A DNA stretch of 64,000 nt from Micromonospora phaseoli (GTDB lineage: Bacteria > Actinomycetota > Actinomycetes > Mycobacteriales > Micromonosporaceae): assembly GCF_900109115.1 (NCBI RefSeq), contig NZ_FNYV01000004.1:248001-312000 (forward strand), written 5' to 3'. Below the pieces are notes generated by a model. That model was not told the DNA's origin, made no database searches, and saw only the letters and a list, made by a program, of their open reading frames with translations. Positions 55,327-61,689 of this stretch are shown here, piece after piece. The first letter of the stretch is position 1. Every line of letters begins with the position of its first letter. The position numbers and the translations under genes were made by a program.

Positions 55327-56004
55327 TCAAACCACCTCGTCCACGCTTTCTACCAGCGCCGGGCGACGCGGGTCGTCGACCCGGACCACCACGTCGGCGA
55401 AGCTCGCCGGAGCGACCTCGGCGGCGTACCGGTCGAACGCCGGCAGCGTCCACGCCAGGTCGGGATCGGTGCGCCGGCCGAGCGCGGCGGCCGACATCTC
55501 CAGGTGCACGACGACATCGAACGGCAACCCGCCGCCGAGCAGGAACGCACCGCTGACCAGCACCACCCCGGCCGGTGGCAGTTCGACGTACGCCGCCCGG
55601 CTGGCCCGGTCCGCCCGGGCGTCCCAGAGCGTGGTCAGCAGGCGGCCGGTCCCGCCCGGCCCCGCCGGATCCAGCACCTCGCGACGCAGACCGGCCTCGT
55701 CGACCCAGCCCTCGTAGTACGCGTCCGGGTTGGTGCGACCCCGTTCCAGGCGCACCGAGGCGGGTCGGAGGAAGTCCTCGGTCCGCACGTGCAGCACCGG
55801 CCGGCCGAGGGCCCGCAGCGGGTCGACCAGGGCCGCGGCCAGTTCGCCGGGACGGGCGGCGGGTGCCCCGTCCACCGCGACCCGCAGCCGTCCGGCGGCG
55901 GCAGGCTGACCGGCGGCGGCAGGCTGACCGGCCGGCTCGGTGGCGGCCAGGCGCTCGGTCAGCTCGGCGACGAGGAGCTGTGGTGAGATGGGGCGCACGC
56001 GCAT
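55327..56004 (-). CDS. uridine kinase-like protein with degenerate P-loop
   Basis: The 225-residue protein resembles actinobacterial uridine kinase-like NTPases: RLRVAVDGAPAARPGELAAALVDPLRALGRPVLHVRTEDFLRPASVRLERGRTNPDAYYEGWVD, then VVLVSGAFLLGG. The region that should be GxxxxGK(S/T) reads DGAPAARPGEL, with neither the P-loop Lys nor Ser/Thr, so ATP binding may be altered. A small duplication (GQPAAAGQPAAAG, residues about 26-38) precedes it. ATG at 56004 is chosen over 56025. No pyrimidine gene is adjacent. Confidence 0.8.
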   Translation of the reverse strand: MRVRPISPQLLVAELTERLAATEPAGQPAAAGQPAAAGRLRVAVDGAPAARPGELAAALVDPLRALGRPVLHVRTEDFLRPASVRLERGRTNPDAYYEGWVDEAGLRREVLDPAGPGGTGRLLTTLWDARADRASRAAYVELPPAGVVLVSGAFLLGGGLPFDVVVHLEMSAAALGRRTDPDLAWTLPAFDRYAAEVAPASFADVVVRVDDPRRPALVESVDEVV

Positions 56005-56109
56005 CCGACCATCGTGCCCGGTCATCGCCGGATGCTGCTCAGGACCAGGCCAGCGGTCCAGCGGCTGCTGCCGGCGCCGGACGCCCGGCAGGAGATCCCC
56101 GGCAGGCGG

Positions 56110-56718
56110 TCAGCCGGCCGGTTCGACGGTCACCCGGGCGTCGTCGGCCAGCCGGTAGCCGACTCCGTAGACGGTGGTGACCAGCGGAACGTCCACGCCG
56201 ACCTTGCCGCGCAGCCGCCGCACGTGCACGTCCACCGTGCGTACGCCGGCGTGCTCGTAGCCCCAGACCGCGTTGAGCAGCTGGAGTCGGGTGAAGACCC
56301 GCCGGGGGTGGGCCACCAGGTGCAGCAGCAGGTCGAACTCGAGCCGGGTCAGTGGCAGCGGCTCGCCGTCGCGCAGCACCGACCGGGACGAGGCCAGGAT
56401 CTGCAGGTTGGGAATCGTCGGGGCGAGGTGCCGCGACGGCGTACGCCCAGCCGGGACGGCCTCGGCGCGGCGCTCCGGCACGACCGGGCCGGCGGAGATG
56501 GTGCCCTCGCCCCGCTCCAGCATCTCCCGGGCCGCCTCCAGCAGTCGGCGCGCGGCCGGCGTCAGCGACTCCTCACAGGCCAGCGGGATGGACAGGGTGA
56601 CCGTGAGCACCGCGGCGGAAGTGTTGGTGGGGCGGCGCTGGCCGCCCGGAGGTCGACCGGGAACCGCGGGTTGGGACGTATGCCATCCGGCGCGCGACGA
56701 AGCGGGGCTGACCGACAT
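56110..56718 (-). CDS. orphan OmpR/PhoB-type winged-helix DNA-binding protein, paralogue 1
   Basis: The 202-residue protein lacks a receiver domain. The N-terminal 115 residues are unassigned (a stretch VLTVTLSIPLACEESLTPAARRLLEAAREMLERGEG is shared in style with paralogue 2). The C-terminus is a complete trans_reg_C domain: PLPLTRLEFDLLLHLVAHPRRVFTRLQLLNAVWGYEHAGVRTVDVHVRRLRGKVG...VYGVGYRL. No kinase is adjacent. ATG at 56718 follows AAGGAGGACC. It shares a near-identical C-terminus (GYRLADDARVT.EP) with the gene at 57115, indicating tandem duplication. Confidence 0.88.
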   Translation of the reverse strand: MSVSPASSRAGWHTSQPAVPGRPPGGQRRPTNTSAAVLTVTLSIPLACEESLTPAARRLLEAAREMLERGEGTISAGPVVPERRAEAVPAGRTPSRHLAPTIPNLQILASSRSVLRDGEPLPLTRLEFDLLLHLVAHPRRVFTRLQLLNAVWGYEHAGVRTVDVHVRRLRGKVGVDVPLVTTVYGVGYRLADDARVTVEPAG

Positions 56719-57114
56719 GGTCCTCCTTGGCTGGTCCGGGTTTTCCCCACGGCCCCGGGACGCCGCCTTATCGATGCTTCCCGGCGCCCGTGCGAGGGTC
56801 AAGGGGCGGCCGCGTTGCATGAATGTGACAATTGACCGACACATCGGAGCCGACCGCTCGCTCTGCGTACGAGGCCAGATGATTACAGCAGAGTCGGGAA
56901 GTTGACCTGATGCGGGGGGTCACCGTCGCGTTTCGCGTTCCCCCGGGCGGGTGACCCCGCACCGGGCACCACGTCGGCTGATCACGCTCCCACGAGCCCT
57001 CGCCGTCACGCCGACGGGACAGCGAGGGCTCGGCGTGCCGCGGCTCGCCGGCCGGGCCGGACGGGTCGGCGGACGGGTGCCGCCGAGCGGGATGCGTGGC
57101 GGATCGGGCCGGGC
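56719..57114. other. 396-bp region between the two winged-helix paralogues
   Basis: No gene is supported. An inverted repeat, GCGGGGGGTCACC (56912-56924) and GGGTGACCCCGC (56949-56960), could terminate the upstream paralogue at 57115. The AT-richer part 56800-56910 (GTCAATTGTCACATTC and TGTAATCATC on the minus strand) probably contains the promoter and regulator sites for the gene at 56110. Confidence 0.45.
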
Positions 57115-57642
57115 TCAGGGTTCGATGGTCACCCGGGCGTCGTCGGCAAGGCGATAGCCGACACCATGGACGGTGGTCAGCAGTGGCGTGTCGGCACCCA
57201 GTTTGGCGCGCAGCCGGCGGACGTGCACGTCCACGGTGCGGGCCACCGCGTGGTCGTAGCCCCAGACCGAGCTGAGCAGTTGCAGCCGGGTGAACACCCG
57301 ACGGGGCCGCTCGGCCAGGAAGAGCAGCAGGTCGTACTCGATCCGGGTCAGCGGGATCTTCCGGTCGCCGTGTCGTACGGTGCGTGGGCCGATGGAGATT
57401 CGCACGCTGTTCGGGTCGTCCACGGTGGCCCGGCCGGCCACGTCGCCCGGCGACAGCCGCCCCTCGCCCGACTCGGCGATCTCGCCGAGCAGTTCGAGCA
57501 GACGGTTCAGGCGTGGGCTCATCGACCCGGCGGCGAGGTCGACGGTGATGGTCAGGGTCGGCGTGGTGCGCGGTCGCACCACCCGGACCCGGTTGGCGCG
57601 GCCGGGCGGGTGCTGGCGCGGGCCGATGGCGACGACGGACAT
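57115..57642 (-). CDS. orphan OmpR/PhoB-type winged-helix DNA-binding protein, paralogue 2
   Basis: The 175-residue protein also lacks a receiver domain. An N-terminal segment (TPTLTITVDLAAGSMSPRLNRLLELLGEIAESGEGRLSPG) is followed by an unassigned linker. The full winged helix is IPLTRIEYDLLLFLAERPRRVFTRLQLLSSVWGYDHAVARTVDVHVRRLRAKLG...VHGVGYRL. ATG at 57642 has AGGAGGCCACC upstream. It lies 45 bases after the rhodanese stop, so rhodanese and this regulator, possibly with cysteine dioxygenase ahead, may form one unit. A sulfur-related regulatory role is a guess from context. Confidence 0.88.
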   Translation of the reverse strand: MSVVAIGPRQHPPGRANRVRVVRPRTTPTLTITVDLAAGSMSPRLNRLLELLGEIAESGEGRLSPGDVAGRATVDDPNSVRISIGPRTVRHGDRKIPLTRIEYDLLLFLAERPRRVFTRLQLLSSVWGYDHAVARTVDVHVRRLRAKLGADTPLLTTVHGVGYRLADDARVTIEP

Positions 57643-57687
57643 GGTGGCCTCCTGGGGACTACCGCCACGCCGGGTGGGGCGCGGCGG

Positions 57688-58185
57688 TCAGCGGGACGCC
57701 TGGCCGGCGGTCGCCGGGGGCGCGAGGGTGGACGGTCGGGTCGGCGGGGTCGGGCCGAGCACGGGCAGGCCGGCGATCCGCCAGGCGGCGAAGCCGCCGA
57801 TCACGTCGGTGGCCCGGTACAGCCCGAGGTCCTGCAGTGCGGCAGCGGCCAGCGACGAGGTGTAGCCCTCCTGGCAGAGGACCACCACCGGCAGGTGGTA
57901 GCCGACCGCCTGGGGCAGCCGGGCCGGACAGCGCGGGTCCAGTCGCCACTCCAGGACGTTGCGCTCGACGGCGAGGGCGCCCGGCACGGTGCCGTGCGCG
58001 GCCCGCTGCGCGGCGGGACGGATGTCGACCAGCAGCGCGCCGGTCCGGCCCGCCACGTGCGCCCGCTCGGGGTCCAGCCGGGTCAGCCGGGCGCGGGCGG
58101 CGGCCAGGATCTCGTCGATCCCCCGGGACCCCGGGGGCGGCACCGGCGCCGGACAACCGGCGGCGGAGTCGGTCTGCGACATCAT
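57688..58185 (-). CDS. rhodanese-domain protein
   Basis: The 165-residue single-domain rhodanese has LLVDIRPAAQRAAHGTVPGALAVERNVLEWRL, then the active-site loop VVVLCQEGYTSSLAAAALQDLG with Cys104. It should accept a persulfide or move sulfane sulfur. The loop CQEGYTSS matches actinobacterial rhodaneses found beside cysteine dioxygenase. ATG at 58185 has GAGAGGAGCC upstream. It follows the cysteine dioxygenase gene; the 139-base gap holds an 18-bp tandem array. Confidence 0.92.
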   Translation of the reverse strand: MMSQTDSAAGCPAPVPPPGSRGIDEILAAARARLTRLDPERAHVAGRTGALLVDIRPAAQRAAHGTVPGALAVERNVLEWRLDPRCPARLPQAVGYHLPVVVLCQEGYTSSLAAAALQDLGLYRATDVIGGFAAWRIAGLPVLGPTPPTRPSTLAPPATAGQASR

Positions 58186-58240
58186 CGGCTCCTCTCAGAA
58201 AGATCAGCTACCTCGGCTCGGGAGGGACGGACGGCGCGCG

Positions 58241-58312
58241 GGGCGCGGTGGCCCGCCGGGGCGCGGTGGCCCGCCGGGGCGCGGTGGCCCGCCGGGGCGC
58301 GGTGGCCCGCCG
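58241..58312. repeat. 18-bp tandem repeat array between cysteine dioxygenase and rhodanese genes
   Basis: Four perfect units of GGGCGCGGTGGCCCGCCG lie head to tail (58241, 58259, 58277, 58295). Each unit contains GGTGGCCCGCC, so the transcript could fold into alternative hairpins. It lies in the putative intercistronic leader of the rhodanese gene. Confidence 0.95.
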
Positions 58313-58324
58313 GGCGTGACGGGT

Positions 58325-58786
58325 TCACCATGCCACGCCCGCCTCGGCCACCTCGGCCGCGAGCAGCCGGCCCCGTGCGAGGTGGTAACGGGTCATCCGG
58401 CGCAGCGCCGGACGGTAGACGTGGACGCTGACAGCGGGTTCGGCGTGCCGGTTGGTCACCACGTGCACGTGCCGGGGACCGAAACGGCGACCGGAGCCGG
58501 CGGTCAGCAGGTGGGCACGCAACCGGGCACCGCTGACCGTCTCCTCGGTGAGGGTGCCCGAGACGACCAGGAAGGCGCCCGAGGAGCCACCGTGGTCGTG
58601 CAGGTCGGTGCCCTGTCCAGGCAGCCAGCTCAGCGCCCACACCTCGTGCTGGTCGTTCGCGGCAATTCGCGCGTACCAACGGCTGGTCGGGTCGAAGCGC
58701 AACGACACCGGCCAGCCCGCGGGGTCGGCGGCCCACCGCCGGGCGACGGCGAGCAGGTCCGAGTCGGTGGCAGGCAGGGCAGGCAT
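58325..58786 (-). CDS. cysteine dioxygenase-family cupin
   Basis: The 153-residue cupin oxidises L-cysteine to cysteine sulfinate in characterised relatives. Iron ligands are visible as His63 and His65 in DLHDHGGSSGAF and His106/His108 in RHVHVV; HEVWALSWLPGQGTDLHDHGG and VYRPALRRMTRYHL are typical of bacterial CDO. The rhodanese downstream on the same strand fits a cysteine/sulfide disposal role. ATG at 58786. An AT-rich control region lies 45-75 bases upstream. Confidence 0.92.
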   Translation of the reverse strand: MPALPATDSDLLAVARRWAADPAGWPVSLRFDPTSRWYARIAANDQHEVWALSWLPGQGTDLHDHGGSSGAFLVVSGTLTEETVSGARLRAHLLTAGSGRRFGPRHVHVVTNRHAEPAVSVHVYRPALRRMTRYHLARGRLLAAEVAEAGVAW

Positions 58787-58829
58787 GGATTCCTCGCGTA
58801 CGGTTCGGCGGCTGGTGTCGGTGCCAGTT

Positions 58830-58865
58830 TAGGAGATAAAGCCTATAGGTTTAATAGGTTATCCT
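58830..58865. promoter_or_regulatory. AT-rich divergent control region of cysteine dioxygenase and ankyrin genes
   Basis: A 36-base AT-rich island stands out in GC-rich surroundings. It contains CCTATAGG (self-complementary) and, on the minus strand, the direct repeat AACCTAT-TA-AACCTAT. Such a site suits a regulator (for example of the Rrf2/CymR kind) and a promoter reading toward cysteine dioxygenase; the regulator is not identified. Confidence 0.5.
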
Positions 58866-58933
58866 GAATTCTGGGACATCGAGATCGTCCGACCGGCCGC
58901 GAGCGGCGGCACGGCGACGACTAGCCTGTACCG

Positions 58934-59326
58934 GTGAGCGATGAACTCGACCCCGAGACCCTGGAGTTCGCGCACCGGATGTTCGACCTGGCGCGCGACG
59001 GGGCGACCGAGGAACTGGCCGGGTACGTCGACGCGGGGCTGCCGGTCAACCTGACCAACGAGAAGGGCGACAGCCTGCTGATCCTGGCGGCGTACCACGC
59101 CCATCCGGACACCGTCGCCGCGCTGCTGACCCGAGGTGCCGACCACTCGCGCGCCAACGACCGGGGACAGACCGCGCTGGCCGCGGCGGTGTTCCGCAAG
59201 AACTCCGAGGCGGTACGCGCGCTGCTCGACGTCGGCGCCGACCCCGACGGCGGCAGCCCCTCCGCGGTCGAGACCGCCGAATTCTTCGACCTGCCGGAGA
59301 TGCTCGCCCTGCTGCGTCCCGCCTGA
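58934..59326 (+). CDS. ankyrin-repeat protein
   Basis: The 130-residue protein consists of an N-terminal helix and about three ankyrin repeats: LPVNLTNEKGDSLLILAAYHAHPDTVAALLTRGADHSRANDRGQTALAAAVFRKNSEAVRALLDVGADPD. Ankyrins are protein-binding scaffolds; the partner is unknown. GTG at 58934 begins MSDELDPETLEFAHRMFDLARDG, a start common in actinobacterial ankyrin proteins. It ends 8 bases from the convergent methyltransferase stop. Confidence 0.92.
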   Translation: MSDELDPETLEFAHRMFDLARDGATEELAGYVDAGLPVNLTNEKGDSLLILAAYHAHPDTVAALLTRGADHSRANDRGQTALAAAVFRKNSEAVRALLDVGADPDGGSPSAVETAEFFDLPEMLALLRPA

Positions 59327-59333
59327 GCGGCGC

Positions 59334-60110
59334 CTACCTCACGGCCTCGATGAGGAACCGCCGGGCGTGCGCGACGAAGGGACCCTCGGCCCGGATGCGT
59401 TCGTGCAGGCGGGCCAGGGCGGGCCGATGCGCGGCAACGGTGAAACCGGGTACCGTCCAGACCACCTTGCGCAGGAACCAGACCACCGCACCGATGTCGT
59501 GAAAGACGGTCCGCAGCGTCGCCTCGCGCAGATCCACCACGGTCAGACCAGCCGCCCGAGCCGTGTCCACCGCCGCTTCGGGGTGCCGCTGGGCCGGTGG
59601 CGGGAGCGGCCCGAGAATCGCCTCGCTGAGTTCGCGTACCGTCCCCGGGCCGATCTGCTGGGACAGGAACGTCCCGCCCGGACGCAGCACCCGGGCCACC
59701 TCCGGCCAGTCGGTACGCACCGGATGCCGGCTGACCACCAGTTCGAAGCTGGCGTCGCGGAACGGTAGCGGCGCGTCGGGGGTCACCGCGACCACGCTGG
59801 CCCCGAGCGGACGCAGGTTGGTCCGGGCCACCGGCACGTTCGGCGGCCACGCCTCGGTCGCGGCCAGCAGGCGGGGCGGGTCGGGCACCTCGGCGAGGAC
59901 CTCTCCCCCGCCGGTGTCGATGTCCAGCGCCGCGTCGACGGCGGCCATCCGCGCCGCCACCAGACGGGCGTACCCCCAGGGTGGACGCTCCTCGGTGGCC
60001 CGCCCGCCGAGCCAGTCGAACGCCCAACCCTGCACCGGCGCGGCCGCTCCGTCGGCGACCAGTTCCTCGAAGTCCGCGTCCTGCACCACCGGGCCAGCGT
60101 GCCGGGCCAA
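59334..60110 (-). CDS. SAM-dependent methyltransferase
   Basis: The 258-residue class I methyltransferase has motif I ALDIDTGGGEVLAEV (atypical: DIDTGGGE in place of DxGxGxG), and ASFELVVSRHPVRTDWPEVARVLRPGGTFLSQQIGPGTVRELSEAI around motifs II-III. Related actinobacterial proteins are annotated as class I SAM methyltransferases without known substrate. A TTG at 60110 with GAGG upstream gives MARHAGPVVQD; GTG at 60089 or 60086 is an alternative. A bipartite repeat element lies upstream. Confidence 0.82.
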   Translation of the reverse strand: MARHAGPVVQDADFEELVADGAAAPVQGWAFDWLGGRATEERPPWGYARLVAARMAAVDAALDIDTGGGEVLAEVPDPPRLLAATEAWPPNVPVARTNLRPLGASVVAVTPDAPLPFRDASFELVVSRHPVRTDWPEVARVLRPGGTFLSQQIGPGTVRELSEAILGPLPPPAQRHPEAAVDTARAAGLTVVDLREATLRTVFHDIGAVVWFLRKVVWTVPGFTVAAHRPALARLHERIRAEGPFVAHARRFLIEAVR

Positions 60111-60157
60111 GCACGCCTCGGCAACGCGTTTCCGCGGTGCCCAGATCAGTCGGGCGC

Positions 60158-60218
60158 GTTAATAGGGGGCCCCTCCTATACGCGAGGCGTTAAGAAGGGG
60201 CCCTTCCTTACGTCAGGC
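60158..60218. repeat. bipartite GGGCCC element, copy C (probable terminator)
   Basis: Two direct units begin GTTAATAGGGGGCCCCTCC (60158) and GTTAAGAAGGGGCCCTTCC (60189) and end GCGAGGC and GTCAGGC. The stop codon of the DUF2231 gene (TCA on the plus strand at 60213) lies inside the final unit. Same architecture as the elements at 17288 and 34291. Confidence 0.88.
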
Positions 60219-60680
60219 GCGGGTGCGGAGGCCCTCGAGGTGGGTGGCCTCGACGCGGCCCGTCTCGAAGTGGCGGATCAGCCGCGCGCCGAGCCGTACG
60301 CCCACGCCGCCGACGGCGAGCGCGAGCAGTTCGGTGGCCAGCAGCGCCGCGGTCGCGCCGCGGTGGGGCGCGTCGGCCCGGATCAGGCAGGAGAGCAGGA
60401 ACAGCCCGGCCATGCCGGCATTGACGAGGTTGAAGGTGATCGCGGTGCGGCGGGTCCGGTCCGGCGGCACGTCCCACAGGTCGACCATCCCGGCGATCGC
60501 CGTCAGCGCCGCCGCCACCAGGGCGGCCACCGCCGTCCAGTAGCCGACCTCGCCCAGGAAGACCGGGCCGCCGGCCACGTCGGCGAGGTCGAAGATGACG
60601 GCACAGACGAAAAGCCCGTACGGGAACGTCACGAGCATCGGTTGGATCGGTTGTCCCTGTACCCGTAGCCGGCTCTGCAT
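60213..60680 (-). CDS. DUF2231 membrane protein
   Basis: The 155-residue membrane protein begins MQSRLRVQGQPIQPMLVTFPYGLFVCAVIFDLADVAGG and has four hydrophobic spans with the DUF2231 pattern (HPxLVxFP-like start, here QPMLVTFPYG). Function is unknown. It may handle redox or proton-related functions, as in other DUF2231 proteins linked to cytochromes, but no such gene is adjacent. ATG at 60680 is chosen over GTG at 60683 because AGGGGG stands 7 bases before it. Confidence 0.88.
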   Translation of the reverse strand: MQSRLRVQGQPIQPMLVTFPYGLFVCAVIFDLADVAGGPVFLGEVGYWTAVAALVAAALTAIAGMVDLWDVPPDRTRRTAITFNLVNAGMAGLFLLSCLIRADAPHRGATAALLATELLALAVGGVGVRLGARLIRHFETGRVEATHLEGLRTRA

Positions 60681-60761
60681 CACGGTCCCCCTGGCGATCG
60701 GTTCAGCCCATCAGTCCAGGGTGCTACCCGGGTGCCAGCCGGGCGAAACGAGCCGACCCGG

Positions 60762-61502
60762 TCAGTTCTCCCGGGGCCGGGAGACAGTGCTGACCAACCG
60801 CTCTGCCACCTCGCGCAGCGGGATCGACAGCGACGACGCCGCGCTGCGCAGCACGTCGAGGGCGTCGGAGGGCGGGCAGCCGCGCTGGGTCATGATGACG
60901 CCGACGGCCTGGCCGATCACGCCGTCGCCGAGCAGCGCCGCGTCCTGCGCCCCGCTCAGCGCGGCGCGCCTCTCCCGCTCGCGTACCGCCGCCAGCAGCA
61001 GGCCGGCGTGTTCGGCGAGCAGCATCGCGGTCAACTGGTGGCCGGGGGTCAGCACGTCGGATTCGCCGGCGTAGAGATTCACCGCGCCGATCACCTGATC
61101 GTCGATGTCGACCGGCGCGGAGATCACTCCGCGTACGCCCAGTTCACCGGCCCGGGGGGTCCAGTCCGGCCAGCGTGGCTCGCCGGCCAGGCACTCCGAG
61201 CCCACCATCTCCCGACGCCGGATCGCGTCCAGCGCGGGGGTGTCCGGGCCGTACCGCAGGTCGTCCAACCCGGCGAGCTGAAGGTCTGAGGCGGCCGCCC
61301 CGGCGGGCTCACCGGCTCGCAGGGCGGTGAATCCGCACCAACGCACCCCGACGAGGGCGTCCCGGGTGATCCGTACCAGCGCGGACAGCGCCTCGTCGAA
61401 GTCGTCGACGGCGATCAGGCCGGCGGTCAACTCCCGCAGCAGGGCCGCCGTCTCCAGTACGCCGAGGGGCTCCGCCCGTGGTGGGCGGGTCTCCAGGTTC
61501 AC
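60762..61502 (-). CDS. GAF-ANTAR transcription antitermination regulator
   Basis: The 246-residue protein has a GAF sensor domain (about residues 15-165, with TAALLRELTAGLIAVDDFDEALSALVRITRDAL and GVRGVISAPVDIDDQVIGAVNLYA). The C-terminal ANTAR RNA-binding domain (about 185-240) includes IGQAVGVIMTQRGCPPSDALDVLRSAASSLSIPLREVAERLV. ANTAR proteins bind paired hexaloop RNA hairpins and prevent termination. GTG at 61502 is selected (MNLETRPPRAEP). The target RNAs are unknown. Confidence 0.9.
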   Translation of the reverse strand: MNLETRPPRAEPLGVLETAALLRELTAGLIAVDDFDEALSALVRITRDALVGVRWCGFTALRAGEPAGAAASDLQLAGLDDLRYGPDTPALDAIRRREMVGSECLAGEPRWPDWTPRAGELGVRGVISAPVDIDDQVIGAVNLYAGESDVLTPGHQLTAMLLAEHAGLLLAAVRERERRAALSGAQDAALLGDGVIGQAVGVIMTQRGCPPSDALDVLRSAASSLSIPLREVAERLVSTVSRPREN

Positions 61503-61689
61503 CGCTGGCCCTCGGCCCGCGCACGCCCGGCCAGCGTCGTCACCTGTCTCCTCCTCGGCTGGGGCCGCAGCTGCGCGGCTACCCTCGACATCACAGACCC
61601 GGCCTACTACCCACCGCGACAATGGTCGAAACGGCGCAAATTGGGGCCCCTCCCAGGGTACGGGTGCCGCCGGGAGGGGCGCGCCCGGC

